NCBI RefSeq assembly: GCF_963675165.1
Contig: NC_087393.1
Location: 3,477,502 to 3,541,501 of the forward strand
Direction of reading: 5' to 3'
Length of the DNA: 64,000 nucleotides
DNA from: Halichondria panicea
Lineage: Eukaryota > Porifera > Demospongiae > Suberitida > Halichondriidae
Part shown: one piece after another, positions 52,883 through 64,000 of the stretch
How positions within the stretch are numbered: the stretch's first letter is position 1
How the letters are laid out: every line of letters starts with the position of its first letter
The notes under the pieces: model-generated
What the model saw: the letters and a program-made list of their open reading frames with translations, nothing else
Databases searched by the model: none
Told to the model about the DNA's origin: nothing
Translations under genes and position numbers: made by a program

Positions 52883-55426
52883 TTAATGAAACTGAAAGAC
52901 GGAGACAGTCTCTTCAGGTATATGTTGGAGAGAGATACTTTGATACCTGCAAGCGTGTGTTTAAAATAGAGAAGTTAACTTATTAACAACACCAACAGCA
53001 TAATAATAATTTGTAACACAAAGGTTTCAGATAATCTAGAGAGTCATGTAGAATGTTTGGGTACATAATTTATTGGAAATACTAACACGGTACACATTGT
53101 TAAGAATAAGCTAGTGTAATGATCATTGCATACATGGACTCTAACATTGGCCCAAGGACAACCATACACAGTGTGTGCATGAACTTTCTCACCATTCTGA
53201 CGACTTGTGATAATAATATCCGTCAATGGTTCCTTTTGAGGACTGAAAGCAGATGTAGTAAAAACCAGAGAAAGAAGCTCCACTGATGTCTTTGATATTG
53301 TGATCAGGCACAAGAAAATGTTCCTGTATGCATAATTATGTACGGTTGATTACAGTGGAACCTCTAAATAACGGACATGGTATTGATCTATAAATCCGTC
53401 CTTAAAATTTAGTTTCCTACATGCATAATTAGAGAAAAAGTAATTCTCTAATGGATGTACACTGGCCCCTCGTGTCCAGAGGTTACACTGCAGAGGAGGT
53501 ACGGCATGCAGGAGCAATTAGCAATTAGCAATTAGCAATTAGGGTTAATTGACAATTAACTATTACATAACGAACGCATGCTGTGATTATTATCGAGTCA
53601 GCAAATAATTATGTGTAGCTAAAAGTATGTGATGCTCAGTGCAGTCGGACCTTATGCCTGAGAACTAACAGGCTAGCTACATAGAAGTATCTTGCCTGTT
53701 GTTTTTATTTTAAACGCTGAGTTTTACACAAATATTTGTTGATTCAGCAGCACGTTGATTGTGATTGTATGTACCAATTGCTCCTGCATGCCGTACTTCT
53801 CTGGTTACACTGTACACAACTATTGTGCTACATGTATGAATCGCTACTATATTGTGGTCTATACATGCATGTAAGAAGCAGGGCCAGCATTCAACACAAA
53901 AAAGCAAAAAAGGTGTTTAGCATCTACATGTACATGTACATAATACATTGTGAAGCAGTGCTTATTAATAATTTCCTGTGATAATGGATAACAGAAATGA
54001 TTAATATGAGTACATGTAGTCAACTCCGGAAATTCAAATTGGATTAACACAACAGTAGTGTAACCAGGCACATATAATTATACAAAAATCATGAGTGTGT
54101 GTACATGTAGAATTACATACCTTCCAGCGCATGAACACAGAGTTAGTCTCCTCCAGTTGGGAGTAGGAAAAATCATCAGAATTGAACGTTTTTATGAAGG
54201 GTCCAAAGGCAGGGAACTTGCTCCAGTGTTTCCGGTCTACATCCTCGTGGGCGTCCCACTTACGAGTGAGGAACGGGTATCGTGCACTAATGATCTCGCC
54301 CTCAAAGAATGTTGTGAGTGTGGGGTACTCCTGTGTTGGTGTGGAAAATACATGCCATTAAAAAGCCACAGTAAATGAAAGCACTGCAGGTGCTGATGCG
54401 TCGCCTCGGTGGATGTGCAAAACTGCTGTTCATAAAGCTACTAGATATAGATAGCTAATTACATACATAATAATTATGATTACCATGATGCACAATTCTG
54501 CATGCAGGCATAATCACGAGGAAACTCAGAGTGAGGAAACTCAGAGTGAGAAATGATCGACCATGATTGGTGCTTAAACAAATTGGTGCTAAAAAGAATG
54601 CCAAAGTCAAAGTCGAAAATTAATGGCTGCTATACACAGTGCAAAGCTTTTTTCTCACCTTGCAGCTACTAATAGCTAGTGTTAATACAGAGCTAACTAC
54701 TAGGACTAGAAAGATTTTGCTACGCACGAGTCTGAACAGTCTGCAATGGCCTGTAAAGTAAGCAAAACTAGCATAATTCGACAACGAAGCGCAGATCCAC
54801 AAATTGAAATCCAAGAAAACAAGCGCTTGCACTTAATTTGATCAGTGAGAGCTAGCAGCTGTAACAGTCTACACACACACACAAAATACTACTATAGTAT
54901 ACTTTGCTGCGCATAAGGTTCAGATTATAACGACGACAGTTTCAGTACCTGGGTCACAAGCTAGCACACATAACTAAAAATAGTGTTACGCCAGAACAGA
55001 CAACTCAAAGTGCCCACAACACTTACCTCTGTGAGACCCTGGATCTTCAAATAACCGCATACAGTAGAATTCTTGTAATCTACATGCTGTGGAGAGAAAA
55101 GTACACATCACCATCTGGCCTTCAGTGAGTGTAAACACGAGTTATTAATGTCGGCAGTAGATCTACAGCTATAACTAGCGACTCGTGAATGTATCTCTAG
55201 GGGACTGTATAAGTTAGGAAGGCATGGTTTGAATTTTGAGTGGTACAATAAATAATGCTTAGCTAACCTTGAAGTTGACTTCAACATGGTATTTGTTTCC
55301 TTTGCTCTGCTGGTGTCCAGTGAACCTGCTCCCACTGTGCAGGGCGGTGGTGGGGAAACCAGACTGAGGCCCTGCCCCATCACAGCTCGTTACAGGGTCA
55401 CCAGTCCCACCCAATATACCTGGCAT
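52883..55426 (-). CDS. GID4: GID4 / VID24 homologue, CTLH (GID) E3 ligase substrate receptor
   Basis: Recruits substrates, in known homologues through N-terminal proline-type degrons, to the CTLH/GID ubiquitin ligase. Exons: 55268-55426, 55027-55086, 54121-54330, 53193-53323, 52883-52946; phases match and the stop is TAA at 52883. The product is 207 aa starting [11 protein letters not shown]; the frame opens further up only through a non-ATG codon. Recognisable: [114 protein letters not shown]. This is the complete beta-barrel core, but the long N-terminal extension of human GID4 is absent or lies in unseen exons. Introns contain MITEs. Confidence 0.95.
53353..53490. mobile_element. Pogo-like MITE in a GID4 intron
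   Basis: CAGTGGAACCTCTAAATAAC + GGAC at the left, GTCCAGAGGTTACACTG at the right, preceded by TA. Its right end is the target of the next element. Confidence 0.7.
53491..53803. mobile_element. MITE, CAGAGGAGG family, inserted in the pogo-like MITE, 9-bp TSD
   Basis: CAGAGGAGGTACGGCATGCA...GAGCAATTAG and CAATTGCTCC...GCATGCCGTACTTCTCTG are inverted. GTTACACTG lies on both sides (53482-53490, 53804-53812). The left interior has AGCAATTAGCAATT microrepeats. Confidence 0.9.
54380..54900. repeat. GAGGCATA-family repeat copy in a GID4 intron
   Basis: GCAGGTGCTGATGCGTCGCC start, GATCGACCATGATTGGTGC, then TAGCTAGTG..GAGCTAACTACTA and CAGTCTACACACACACAC. The final CGAGGCATA is missing. GAGGAAACTCAGAGT is duplicated in tandem at about 54519-54550. 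Confidence 0.6.
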
Positions 55427-56485
55427 TCTGAGTGGCCTATAAATGGTTTGGTGAGGTATATGCACATAGCTCTCGACATAGTTAGCTAGCTAGTCTACAA
55501 CATTAACACACAACATTTTTAACAGGTACATGCATTTCAATAGCTATATTAATCTTACATGTGCCTCTTACTCTTTAAATAAGAACTCTAGTCTTACCCT
55601 CTTTAAATAAGAACTCTAGGCCCTAGTCTTACCCTCTTTGTTTTTCTTGATGTATAGTCTAGGCCGATCTACGTCCACAGTAGATATCTACACACGTACA
55701 CGTATACACAAACCTTAACCACATGGCTTTTTTTAGAAAAAAACTGCTAACAATGCAAATGGGTGGAGCTAGGTAGACCTTTGACCCATTGACCTTTAAC
55801 CTTCCAAAATGATGCTCCAAAGAATATTGAGTGTGCATGGTGCAATCGCTTTGGCTTTCAAAAGATGATGAAATCTTTAGGTATGTTGTGTATTCAGTGC
55901 TCTAACATACAGCTATGTACACACTAAGCTCCAAAAGGATATGAATTTCCTTTTGAAGTGAATTCAATACTAGTATATTCAATAGCCTGGTATTGTATGT
56001 TCGTATTGTTTTGAGCAGTGACAATGGCAACATAGCCTAGAGGTTGTGCAATACCCTTCCGTCTATAAGTACCTCCTCCATTATGTTTAGCTGCATTCTC
56101 TCTCTATGAACAGTCAGTAGATACATAGTACAGTACAGCATTTGTACAGTTCCAGGATGACTAGAACATAGACCTAGATACTGTAGCTACTTGGTGTGAT
56201 GGTCTTAATTCATCAGTTTATCATGGACGACTGGTTAAATTGACGGCAAATATGAACTAACATTTCTACTACAAAATGATCAACCCCATACCATGTAAGA
56301 TTTAGTGATTGTACATGTGTACCATTGTATCATTATTACAGTCATGTTTATGTTAATGTATGGTAGCTTAATTATATCCCAATTTGCATTCCGTGCAGAA
56401 CGTCTCAAAGCTCTGCACAGACCAGATAGAATTACCCCAAGAACATTGCACTGATTATCCCTAATCCCTGAAAAAATCACCCGAA
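55427..56485. promoter_or_regulatory. Divergent intergenic region between GID4 and GTPBP1
   Basis: About 1.06 kb between opposite start codons, without a recognised transposon pair or coding exon. It should hold both promoters and 5' UTRs. A tandem duplication (CTCTTTAAATAAGAACTCTA twice) lies at about 55570-55635. No specific factor site is claimed. Confidence 0.45.
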
Positions 56486-59400
56486 ATGGCTGGTGCACCA
56501 ATAGTACAGATACCCTCCAATGAAGATTGTATTCACATCACTATGGAGACAGCACAAGTAAACTCTACCCCTCCCACCCTCAAGAAAGTGGGAATGCCAA
56601 ATGGCATCATCATGGATACCCCAGAAACCTTTGATATATTTTGTTCTGTTCCCGTCAATGGAATTGATGGACCTACCAAAAACCCCAAGGTATTTTTTGC
56701 TTCAGTTACATATACGTAGTTGGCTGTGCTTGTGTGACAACCTGTACTGGTGTAGTGTGTAACAATGGTACATGCACGTAGTAACTGCCACAGGGTGATT
56801 ATGGTAGATTACCGGACAAAATTCTTATCTATGCAAGTAGTTACAGACTTCGCCTGCTTTCACATCATTCACATTGTATATACAATACGTGCTTACAACA
56901 GTTAACCACCACGCACACATCCCACACTCATACAGTTTCAGTTTGTAGCTCCCACTGCTGAAGAGTTTGATCTCCTTCAGAGACAGATGAAGGCCAGATT
57001 ATCTGAGGGACAGGGAGAGACTATCTTTGAGATTGGCCTTGGAGGTACTTTTGTACTTGTACTACTGCACGCATTTTGCAGTCAATTCACATCTTAGGGT
57101 TTTAACAGTAACTCTAAATGTGCCTACTGTACAATAATTAGGATACGTATTGAATGCATGGGGCAGTGGTGCTGCTCACTCACTTAAAAACTACTTATCA
57201 CCGACTGTTGCATACAGTGTGTACTTATGTGCATGTACAGGTACACAGTTCACCCCCAAACCCCTCTCAGGTGGCTGTTCGTCTGGTGGTCTCTCCCCCG
57301 ACGAATTAGAGGCCTCACTGGCCACCCTCCAGAGTCTGGCGGTCACTATTGATGCAGACACCTCAATCCTCCGTAGGAAACCAGCCGAGGGTGGGATGGT
57401 TGCTGAGTGCCTTGTGAGGAGGCGAGTGGAAGAGGACGACTTCCTGGAAGTCAGGTAGGGAGTGTTAATAGCTGCTTTCACTCTCTAGCTTGTCTCTATA
57501 CACTGTACATGCTCATGTAACTACTACGTGTATGTCCAGCACAACTTTTTCACTATTGAGTCTTGACTGTTCCATGACTAAATTCAAAAACTTGCAGTTG
57601 TACATGTAGTACCCAAATTATAATTGTTTCCATATGGGCCTGCACATTTACTGAGCAACTTTACAACACTAGAAGAATGTTACGATTGAACAAACACAGT
57701 GACACTGTCACTACACACTCCACATTGTACATGTAAGTAACACAATGCAGGGTTAAATTGTTCCATGCACGTACATACAGTGAAACCCCTTAAGGGAACA
57801 AAGTTTTGGTTATTAGAAGTGGCCTTGTTGAGGAGTGTTTTGTCCATTTGCATGGGATCTGGATACTTGGCCTTCATATCGAAGGGTGACTGAAGATGTG
57901 TACATGTACATGTATATGTACCTATTGTTCATTCCTAATAGGGTGGCCGTAGTTGGGAATGTGGATGCCGGTAAGAGTACCCTCCTAGGAGTGCTCACAC
58001 ACGGGGACCTCGATAATGGGCGTGGTGTTGCTAGGCAACGGCTGTTCCGGCACAAGCATGAGATGGAGACAGGTCGAACATCAAGTGTGAGCAATGACAT
58101 CCTGGGGTTCGACAAGGATGGCAGGGTCATCAACAAGTCGGATGGGCATGGTGAGGGCTGCATGGAGCTCGCTTTATTCTCTACACAAACTTACATTGTA
58201 CCATATAGCGAGTTATTTTCGAGGCACTAACATTTTTGCGGTTTTCGCGGATTGACCTCGAACCTCGAAAATGTAGTGCCTCGAAAAAGACCTCTACTGT
58301 AAGGGTATGGTTATTTGAACCTCTATCCTCGAAAAAAAATCCACGAAAATTTAGTGCCTCAAAAATAACCCGCTATACGGTATACATGTACATAATTATA
58401 TGAGATTTGTCTGTTCAAGGTGATACCTACATTTTTGCATGTACGTGTATTGTGCTCCTGATTGTACATGTAGGCTCATCTAAGAGCCCCTAGTACATGT
58501 GTACGTACGTACCTAGTTTTGAGAATATGTAGTCCTCAAATAGTCAGATTAGGAACTATAATCATTATTCCACAACTACAGGAGTGCTAGACTGGCTGAA
58601 TATCTGTCGAGCATCTTCAAAGGTCATCACTTTCATCGATCTTGCTGGCCATGAAAAGTACCTCAAGACCACCATTTTTGGCATGACTGGGCATGCTCCA
58701 GACTTCTGTATGCTCATGGTGGGTGCCAATGCTGGCGTCATTGGAATGACAAAAGGTGAGTTTACTGTAAACATTACAAGCTACATGTACATAATTATAT
58801 TCCGGTAAATATTTTATTTTGTGTACGTACTACGCATTTTATAGTACTACATCGCACATGTGTATAATTTGAAAGATTTCTTGGAGGTAATGATGTGTAC
58901 GTGTGCTAGTACATTTAAATACAATCTCTTCCTTTATACAGAACATCTTGGTCTGGCCCTTGCCCTCAGTGTCCCTGTGTTTGTGGTGGTGACAAAGATT
59001 GACATGTGCCCCCCAAACGTGCTCCAAGAGACAATGAAGCTCCTGATGAGGGTCCTTAAATCTCCTGGCTGTCGGAAGATCCCCGTCCTCGTCCAGTCCC
59101 AAGATGATGTCATCACATCCGCCACCAACTTCACCTCTGAGAGGTATGCAAGGCATTTGTGAGATCATGTCTCTTGGACGTGCACGTATTTTACTTACGT
59201 AGTGTAGTTGATTTCACTGTACATATTTAGTTCTGTACACAAGGCTTGGAGCTGTTTGTACAACAAGCATTTGAGCAATGCCTTGTAAGTACATATCCTA
59301 CCAGTAAGTTCATACATGTATGTGGCATAATTATTAACCCGAGGCCATGCTGCGGCCAGCGGGTTATAGTAGTCGTTTGGTTTGTTTGTTTGTGTGTGAC

Positions 59401-62400
59401 ATGTGAGTCTACTCACCTGAATGCCATAGCACTGCGTTTACAGCATGGATAGCCTCCACAACAAGTTATTAGTTTGCTGATTTTAGGCTAAGAAGCTTGA
59501 ACTTGCACGTACTATATTACTAGAATATTTTGCTGGTGAACAACCTTGAGCCAAGTCAGCAGAAAAACTACCTTTTGCGATCAACTATTGTGTTATGGCA
59601 AAGGATTGTGTGTATTTACCAGTGCTAATTAAGGTTTTGTGATTTTATTGTTGCAAAGTGATCAACACTCGCAAAGTTCGCATATTATGTTTGACACTCG
59701 CAAAACATTCTAGTAATGCGGTGCGTTGGCTGCATGGCTAGCTACGTAGCTACGTGCTGCATGCGGCCTTTATTCGAGGCAATTACGATTGTGGTTTATT
59801 GTTTTGGAAGTGCTTCTTTGCTGACTGTGGATCCAAGCATCAGGACTCCAGGAAAGGAACCATACTTCTAAGACTCCAGGCTTCTTTGCTGTGATCCTAG
59901 CCCACAGTGCATGTTTATGTACCACTAAAATTATGTTTCTGCACCCCTCCAGTCTGGTTTAGTTTTATTGCTCCTGAGCTGCTGCTCAATCATACTGTAT
60001 ATTACTCCTTGGGTTTCTATAGATCTTTATCATGTCACCAGCGAGGGTTTGCACTTTAGTGCTCTAGTTAGCAGGCAAAAATTTGCAGAACACATATATG
60101 GATCTTACAGTTTACTATGCGTAGTTGGGAGGATTGTTTGCTATAATAATGTATGTACCGTATATCTTCTAATTTATCGGACACTTCTAATTACCCCGGA
60201 CACTCTTTTGGGCAATTTTCGCTGTTCTAATACAACGGACACTCCAGTGCTTTAATATTACATTCGTTCTAAATATCCGGACAATATCTTGAATAGACTG
60301 CAAGTAAGACTTAGAGTGCTGCAGTTAGATAGCTTTGAGTATCTAGTTTTAGATAGCTAGTGCAACTATTCAGTCGCACACTGTTCTATTAAACTTAGCT
60401 AGCTCGCATGCAGCTGCTTGCTTGTTCTAATTATTCCGGACACTTCGCATGATCTGTTCCAATTATACCTGGACAATTTCCAAAATAATTATTTTTTGCT
60501 GTCCGATAAATTAGAAGATATACGGTATATATTATAGTGTTAATATGATTGCTTGGTTCTACAGGATCTGCCCTATTTTCCAAGTGTCCAATGTGACAGG
60601 TGAGAACCTGGACCTGCTCAGGTCCTTCCTCAACCTGCTCTCAGGGAGAATGTCCGGGCAAGAGGACAAACCACCCGAGTTCCAGATAGACGAGACCTAC
60701 TCTGTGCCTGTAAGTGTGTGTGTTCACAGTAAATGCTTGTATTCGTACATGTATATTGAACCAATTTCACAACAAGACACAGTCTATGCTACTGTTGTAT
60801 TCTATACAATGAAATCAGCTGTACTTGAATGTTACCTCCCCCCCCAGGGAGTTGGCACTGTAGTGTCAGGAACGTGCATGCAGGGGGTGATCCGGTTCAA
60901 TGATACTCTCCTACTGGGCCCCACCAGTCTGGGGGAGTTCGTACCAGTCACTATACGAGGCATTCAAAGGAAGAGGCTCCCTGTTCAGATGGTGAAGGGT
61001 GGGCAAACCGCCTCCTTTGCACTCAAGAAGGTGAGCCTGGGTGAAATACAAGTTGCCTACTAACAATTAGTCAATGTGCCGTTTTTACGTGTACAATTTG
61101 TACAGGCAGCGAAAATTCTTAAAGCAGAGCAGGTGTGCATGCAACATTAAGTGCATTCACTGATTGCACACCATCATATCCTGTCAATTCCCACACAATC
61201 TTACAGATGAAAAGGAGCCAGGTGCGCAAGGGGATGGTTATGGTGGACCCTCATGTGAACCCCATGGCTTGCTGGGAATTCAAGGGAGAAATCCTAGTCC
61301 TCCATCACCCCACCACCATCTCGCCAAAGTACCAAGCAATGGGTGAGTTACTGTCTGTCTCTCATACATGTGAATACTTTAATGTGCATGTGACACTGAG
61401 CTGAAATGAAAATGTACACAATCATGCATGTGCACTCTATAATTAATTTCTTGTCCCTGGCATAATAATATTATTGTATGTTCATGTACTTGTCCTACTA
61501 CAGTCCACTCTGGGAGTACGAGGCAAACAGCCTCCATTTTGAGCATGGACCGAGAGCTCTTGCGTACGGGAGACAAAGCCACCTGCTTGTTTCGGTTCAT
61601 CAAGTATCCGGAGTACCTACGTCCTGATACGAGAATGGTGTTCAGGGAGGGGAGGACCAAGGCTGTGGGAAGCATCACCACCATCATACCTCACATACCT
61701 GGTGAGCAGAGTACAGTGTAACCCTTTTATAACGGACACCTTTGATAAACAAGGTTTTAGCCCTTTTACAGATGTGGCTATTGTGTTAAGGGGTTGTTTT
61801 TCTACATAAACTGTTCATTTGGTGCGTCTGGCCTTTATATAATAGTTGGCCTTTCTTCAAAGGTGGCCGTTAATGGGTAGAATGATACCAAACAGTGCTA
61901 TCTCCAGCCACTCCAATAAGCCCATTGAATGAGCTGTGCATTCGCTCCCATTCACCAATGCATGGCTTTAGCAGCGGTATATTCATTTGGTCGTATGCAC
62001 CATTTAGAATAGAGTGTACGAGCGTTATAAAATACATTCATTTGAGAGCTGGGATACTTGTGTGCATAAGAACATTCTAGCTACCCTTTGTTGCTTTAAC
62101 ACTGATTATAGTTGGAACGTCTAATACAAGTGTGCTAAATACATGTACATTTACTAGAATGCCTGATCTACATGTACATGTATACAGATAATTATATCAA
62201 AGAAACATAGGCCTAAGTGTACACTGTAAAAATGTATTCATAGAGAGAGGGATTGGCAAAGGAAGTGGTACACGTCATGCTTCTACATTGAAGTCTACGT
62301 GGCCTGAAGCCATCCCAAGCATGCTATCCATGTTTCGCTCTGAAACTCCCACGAAACCCGGGAAACCTATTGTATCCAATGCATGCTTCTCAAAGACCCC

Positions 62401-63005
62401 TCCAACACTTAACCTAGTGCCCCCTGATGGTGAGTAGCATTTGGAAGAGAAGAAAAATGATTGTCTGTCGTGAAGTAGCTAGAGGTACACAGAATACCTG
62501 TATACCTATAGTACCTATGATATAGCTAAGGCTGTGTAAGTAAGTAGTGTTCTGTGTCCCGAATGGCCATAAGCGATTGGCAGCAGAACTGCTCGTGGAC
62601 GTTTTACAGACAGAAAAATTGAATTAAATTCCCACGTTAGAAGTAAGCCTCGATTAAAACTGTGGGAAACACGGATCGGAACTCGAGGTCGCTTCCGTTG
62701 CCTCTACTGTATCTATTGTATCTATGGTGTATTTAAATGCTTGCATGCTTCATAATTCTTTTGTAATTCTTTTGTTGAGGCTGCTTATAGGCATGTGTCG
62801 TACGTGTTTTTAATTCATTGGTTATTTTTTAGGTACCCCCATTCCTGGTCTGCGTCAGAAGCCTCACATTCACCACCACAGACACGCCCACTCTGTACAT
62901 GGGGGGCGGGGAAAAGGCCGAAGAGGGAAACGAAAAACAGGACTGCCTGGCAGTATAGATAGAAGCACAGCCTCTGTTGGTGTGTCTAACACAACACAAA
63001 CATGA
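56486..63005 (+). CDS. GTPBP1: GTPBP1-type translational GTPase
   Basis: A GTPase related to eEF1A; homologues are linked to mRNA turnover and ribosome rescue. Exons: 56486-56689, 56942-57044, 57241-57454, 57942-58150, 58582-58755, 58942-59143, 60565-60709, 60848-61030, 61207-61342, 61504-61701, 62244-62429, 62833-63005. All phases fit, giving about 708 aa. G1 GNVDAGKST (179-187), G3 DLAGHEKY (263-270) and G4 TKID (319-322) are intact. [20 protein letters not shown] and [11 protein letters not shown] are GTPBP1/2 signatures. Then come domain 2 ([20 protein letters not shown]), domain 3 ([40 protein letters not shown]) and a basic tail ([12 protein letters not shown]). The acceptor of exon 2 could also be six bases earlier. 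Nearer to GTPBP1 than GTPBP2 by the tail. Confidence 0.95.
58204..58383. mobile_element. MITE, TAGCGAGTTATTTTCGAGGC family, GTPBP1 intron 4
   Basis: TATAGCGAGTTATTTTCGAG + GCACTAA pairs with TTAGTGCCTC + AAAAATAACCCGCTATACGG. Internal CCTCGAAAAT units recur. Solo right ends of the same type are at about 24822 and 26500. Confidence 0.75.
59335..59508. repeat. ACCCGAGGCC repeat, GTPBP1 intron 6
   Basis: AACCCGAGGCCATGCTGCGG, a GTTTG run, CACCTGAATGCCATAGC and GCTAAGAAGCTTGAACTTGC match 25612-25820 in reverse orientation. Unknown class. Confidence 0.6.
59509..59721. mobile_element. MITE, TATTACTAGAATATTTTGC family, GTPBP1 intron 6
   Basis: ACTATATTACTAGAATATTT at the left, GCAAAACATTCTAGTAATGC at the right. 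Body similar to 37749-37964 (TTGTGTGTATTTACCAGT). It lies directly next to the previous repeat. Confidence 0.8.
60157..60526. mobile_element. MITE, ACCGTATATCTTCTAATTTA family, GTPBP1 intron 6
   Basis: ACCGTATATCTTCTAATTTA + TCGGAC at the left is an exact reverse complement of the right end. CCGGACA motifs recur inside, and TA flanks both sides. About 370 bp, no coding capacity. Confidence 0.88.
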
Positions 63006-63647
63006 TAGTTTTGTTTTTGACAAATTTGCAGGAACTATATAATTATGGTATAGCTGTAGTTCACTTCAAACTTTCATTAGTTACCCTATATAATTATATA
63101 CCCCTCGTGCATTTTTTGTGTTTTATATTTTATATACACGATAATGAAACATTATTTAACCCTTTAACCTGCCTTTGACTCGTTATTGTAAATTATTGTT
63201 AGAAAAATATAACCGGTTTTCTATATATCATTTCAGCATTTATAAATTTGCGTATACGTACGTATAATTATACAACTTAGTTTCATAAAACAATTTTTAT
63301 ATGTATAGGCATGTAAATGAACACAATTCATACAGCGGGAGTTCATTAAAGTCTGTAATAAGAAAAACAAATTAACAGATGTAAATTTAAGCAGTTCGGT
63401 AAAGCTTAATTATAAGAGTATTATAATATAAACAAAAATTATTTGCTAGTGAAATCCGGCCAGTTCAAGGTACTATCTGCCCACTAAACAAACAAAAACC
63501 AATATCCACATTGGAGGGCATAATAATTAAACCCAACCAATGCTACTAGTAAGTCACAAAAAATAACATAATTATATAATTATAGTAAGAATGAGCATAA
63601 CAGTTATAACTAAGTTATACAGCGTAATGGTGCATGTGCGTAAAGTT
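63006..63647. other. Convergent 3' spacer
   Basis: Very AT-rich 3' flanks of GTPBP1 (+) and the next gene (-). No coding exon or clear inverted repeat. Confidence 0.55.
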
Positions 63648-64000
63648 TTAATCGACATCAGATACGGAATCGGTACTCTCGGAAACAGACTCCTGAGCAC
63701 CAGAGGATACGGCTTCTCGGTTCGGTGTGTAGTCGACAGCTGCCAATAAAAACGGACGCCAGTCGGACACCGACTTCTCCCGAATCGAAGCAATCTTTGA
63801 TGACGACCCTACCGAAATATTTCCTTTCAAAAATTGAGAAGTATCACCCACGCCAGGTTTCTGTGATTCCGAGATAGATTCCGGCTCAGTCATGTGACTA
63901 GATACCACACCCATTTCATGAGAATGCTTGTCACCATGGCCTTCGTCAGATCCAGAGTTCTGAGAAAGACAAACCCCAGATGAGCTTGAGAAGGAGCTCC
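63648..64000 (-). CDS. 3' end of an unrecognised gene (partial, runs off the window)
   Basis: The minus-strand frame is open from the window edge to the stop at 63648-63650. An acceptor-like site (gtttgtctttctcag, ending at about 63960) suggests the last exon starts with NSGSDEGHGDKHSHEMG. The C-terminus is Ser/Glu-rich (SVSDWRPFLLAAVDYTPNRE, SSGAQESVSESTDSVSDVD) and acidic at the very end. The family is not recognised. An intact frame over about 115 codons with balanced codon use supports a real gene. Confidence 0.55.
   Translation of the reverse strand, partial: SSFSSSSGVCLSQNSGSDEGHGDKHSHEMGVVSSHMTEPESISESQKPGVGDTSQFLKGNISVGSSSKIASIREKSVSDWRPFLLAAVDYTPNREAVSSGAQESVSESTDSVSDVD

Noticed and set aside
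1..64000. tRNA, rRNA or other structural RNA genes
   Set aside because: None recognised by eye on either strand. A tRNAscan-SE and Infernal run would be needed to exclude them.

Overview
The window looks like nuclear DNA from an early-branching animal, most likely a demosponge. The evidence is GT/AG-spliced genes with short introns (down to about 80 bases), AT-rich spacers packed with small inverted-repeat transposons, a CR1/Jockey-like LINE relic, and gene families that from memory are expanded in sponges: multi-pass proteins with a beta-helix-like ectodomain, ZU5/death-fold proteins, and intronless DUF4470-MYND proteins. The species call is inference. There is no sign of prokaryotic or phage organisation.

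Layout. 1-5.6 kb: a large palindromic element, then the 3' part of a multi-pass membrane protein gene (+). 5.7-12.1 kb: a segmental duplication carrying two nearly identical intronless secreted alpha-carbonic anhydrase genes (-). The second copy lies inside the intron of a weakly supported + strand gene (exons at 9.2 and 13.7 kb). 15.4-21.6 kb: a - strand cluster with two death domains, a ZU5-like/death-fold protein and a six-unit divergent ubiquitin-like array. 21.7-26.8 kb: a LINE fragment, a split duplication and other repeats. 26.8-34.4 kb: the eIF3d gene (-), resolved into 14 exons with transposons in many introns. 34.4-39.2 kb: nested repeats. 39.3-52.2 kb: two long intronless paralogues with an N-terminal DUF4470-like region and four MYND zinc fingers each (+), separated by transposons. 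52.9-55.4 kb: GID4 (-, 5 exons). 56.5-63.0 kb: GTPBP1-type translational GTPase (+, 12 exons). 63.6 kb to the end: the 3' end of an unrecognised - strand gene.

How the genes relate. eIF3d, GID4 and GTPBP1 are conserved housekeeping genes for translation initiation, the CTLH/GID ubiquitin ligase, and a translational GTPase linked to mRNA turnover. GID4 and GTPBP1 diverge from a roughly 1 kb spacer. The accessory genes (carbonic anhydrases, DUF4470-MYND pair, death-fold genes, ubiquitin array, membrane protein) look like expanded or fast-evolving families. The ubiquitin array next to death-fold genes suggests a death or innate-immunity neighbourhood, by analogy only.

Mobile DNA is the most striking part of the window. 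One MITE family makes perfect 9-bp target duplications at four sites, and the paralogous carbonic anhydrase block preserves one empty site. Several otherwise unrelated MITE families share the terminus ACCGTA. There are at least three cases of elements inserted into other repeats. Splice calls come from reading GT/AG sites and checking codon phase by eye.
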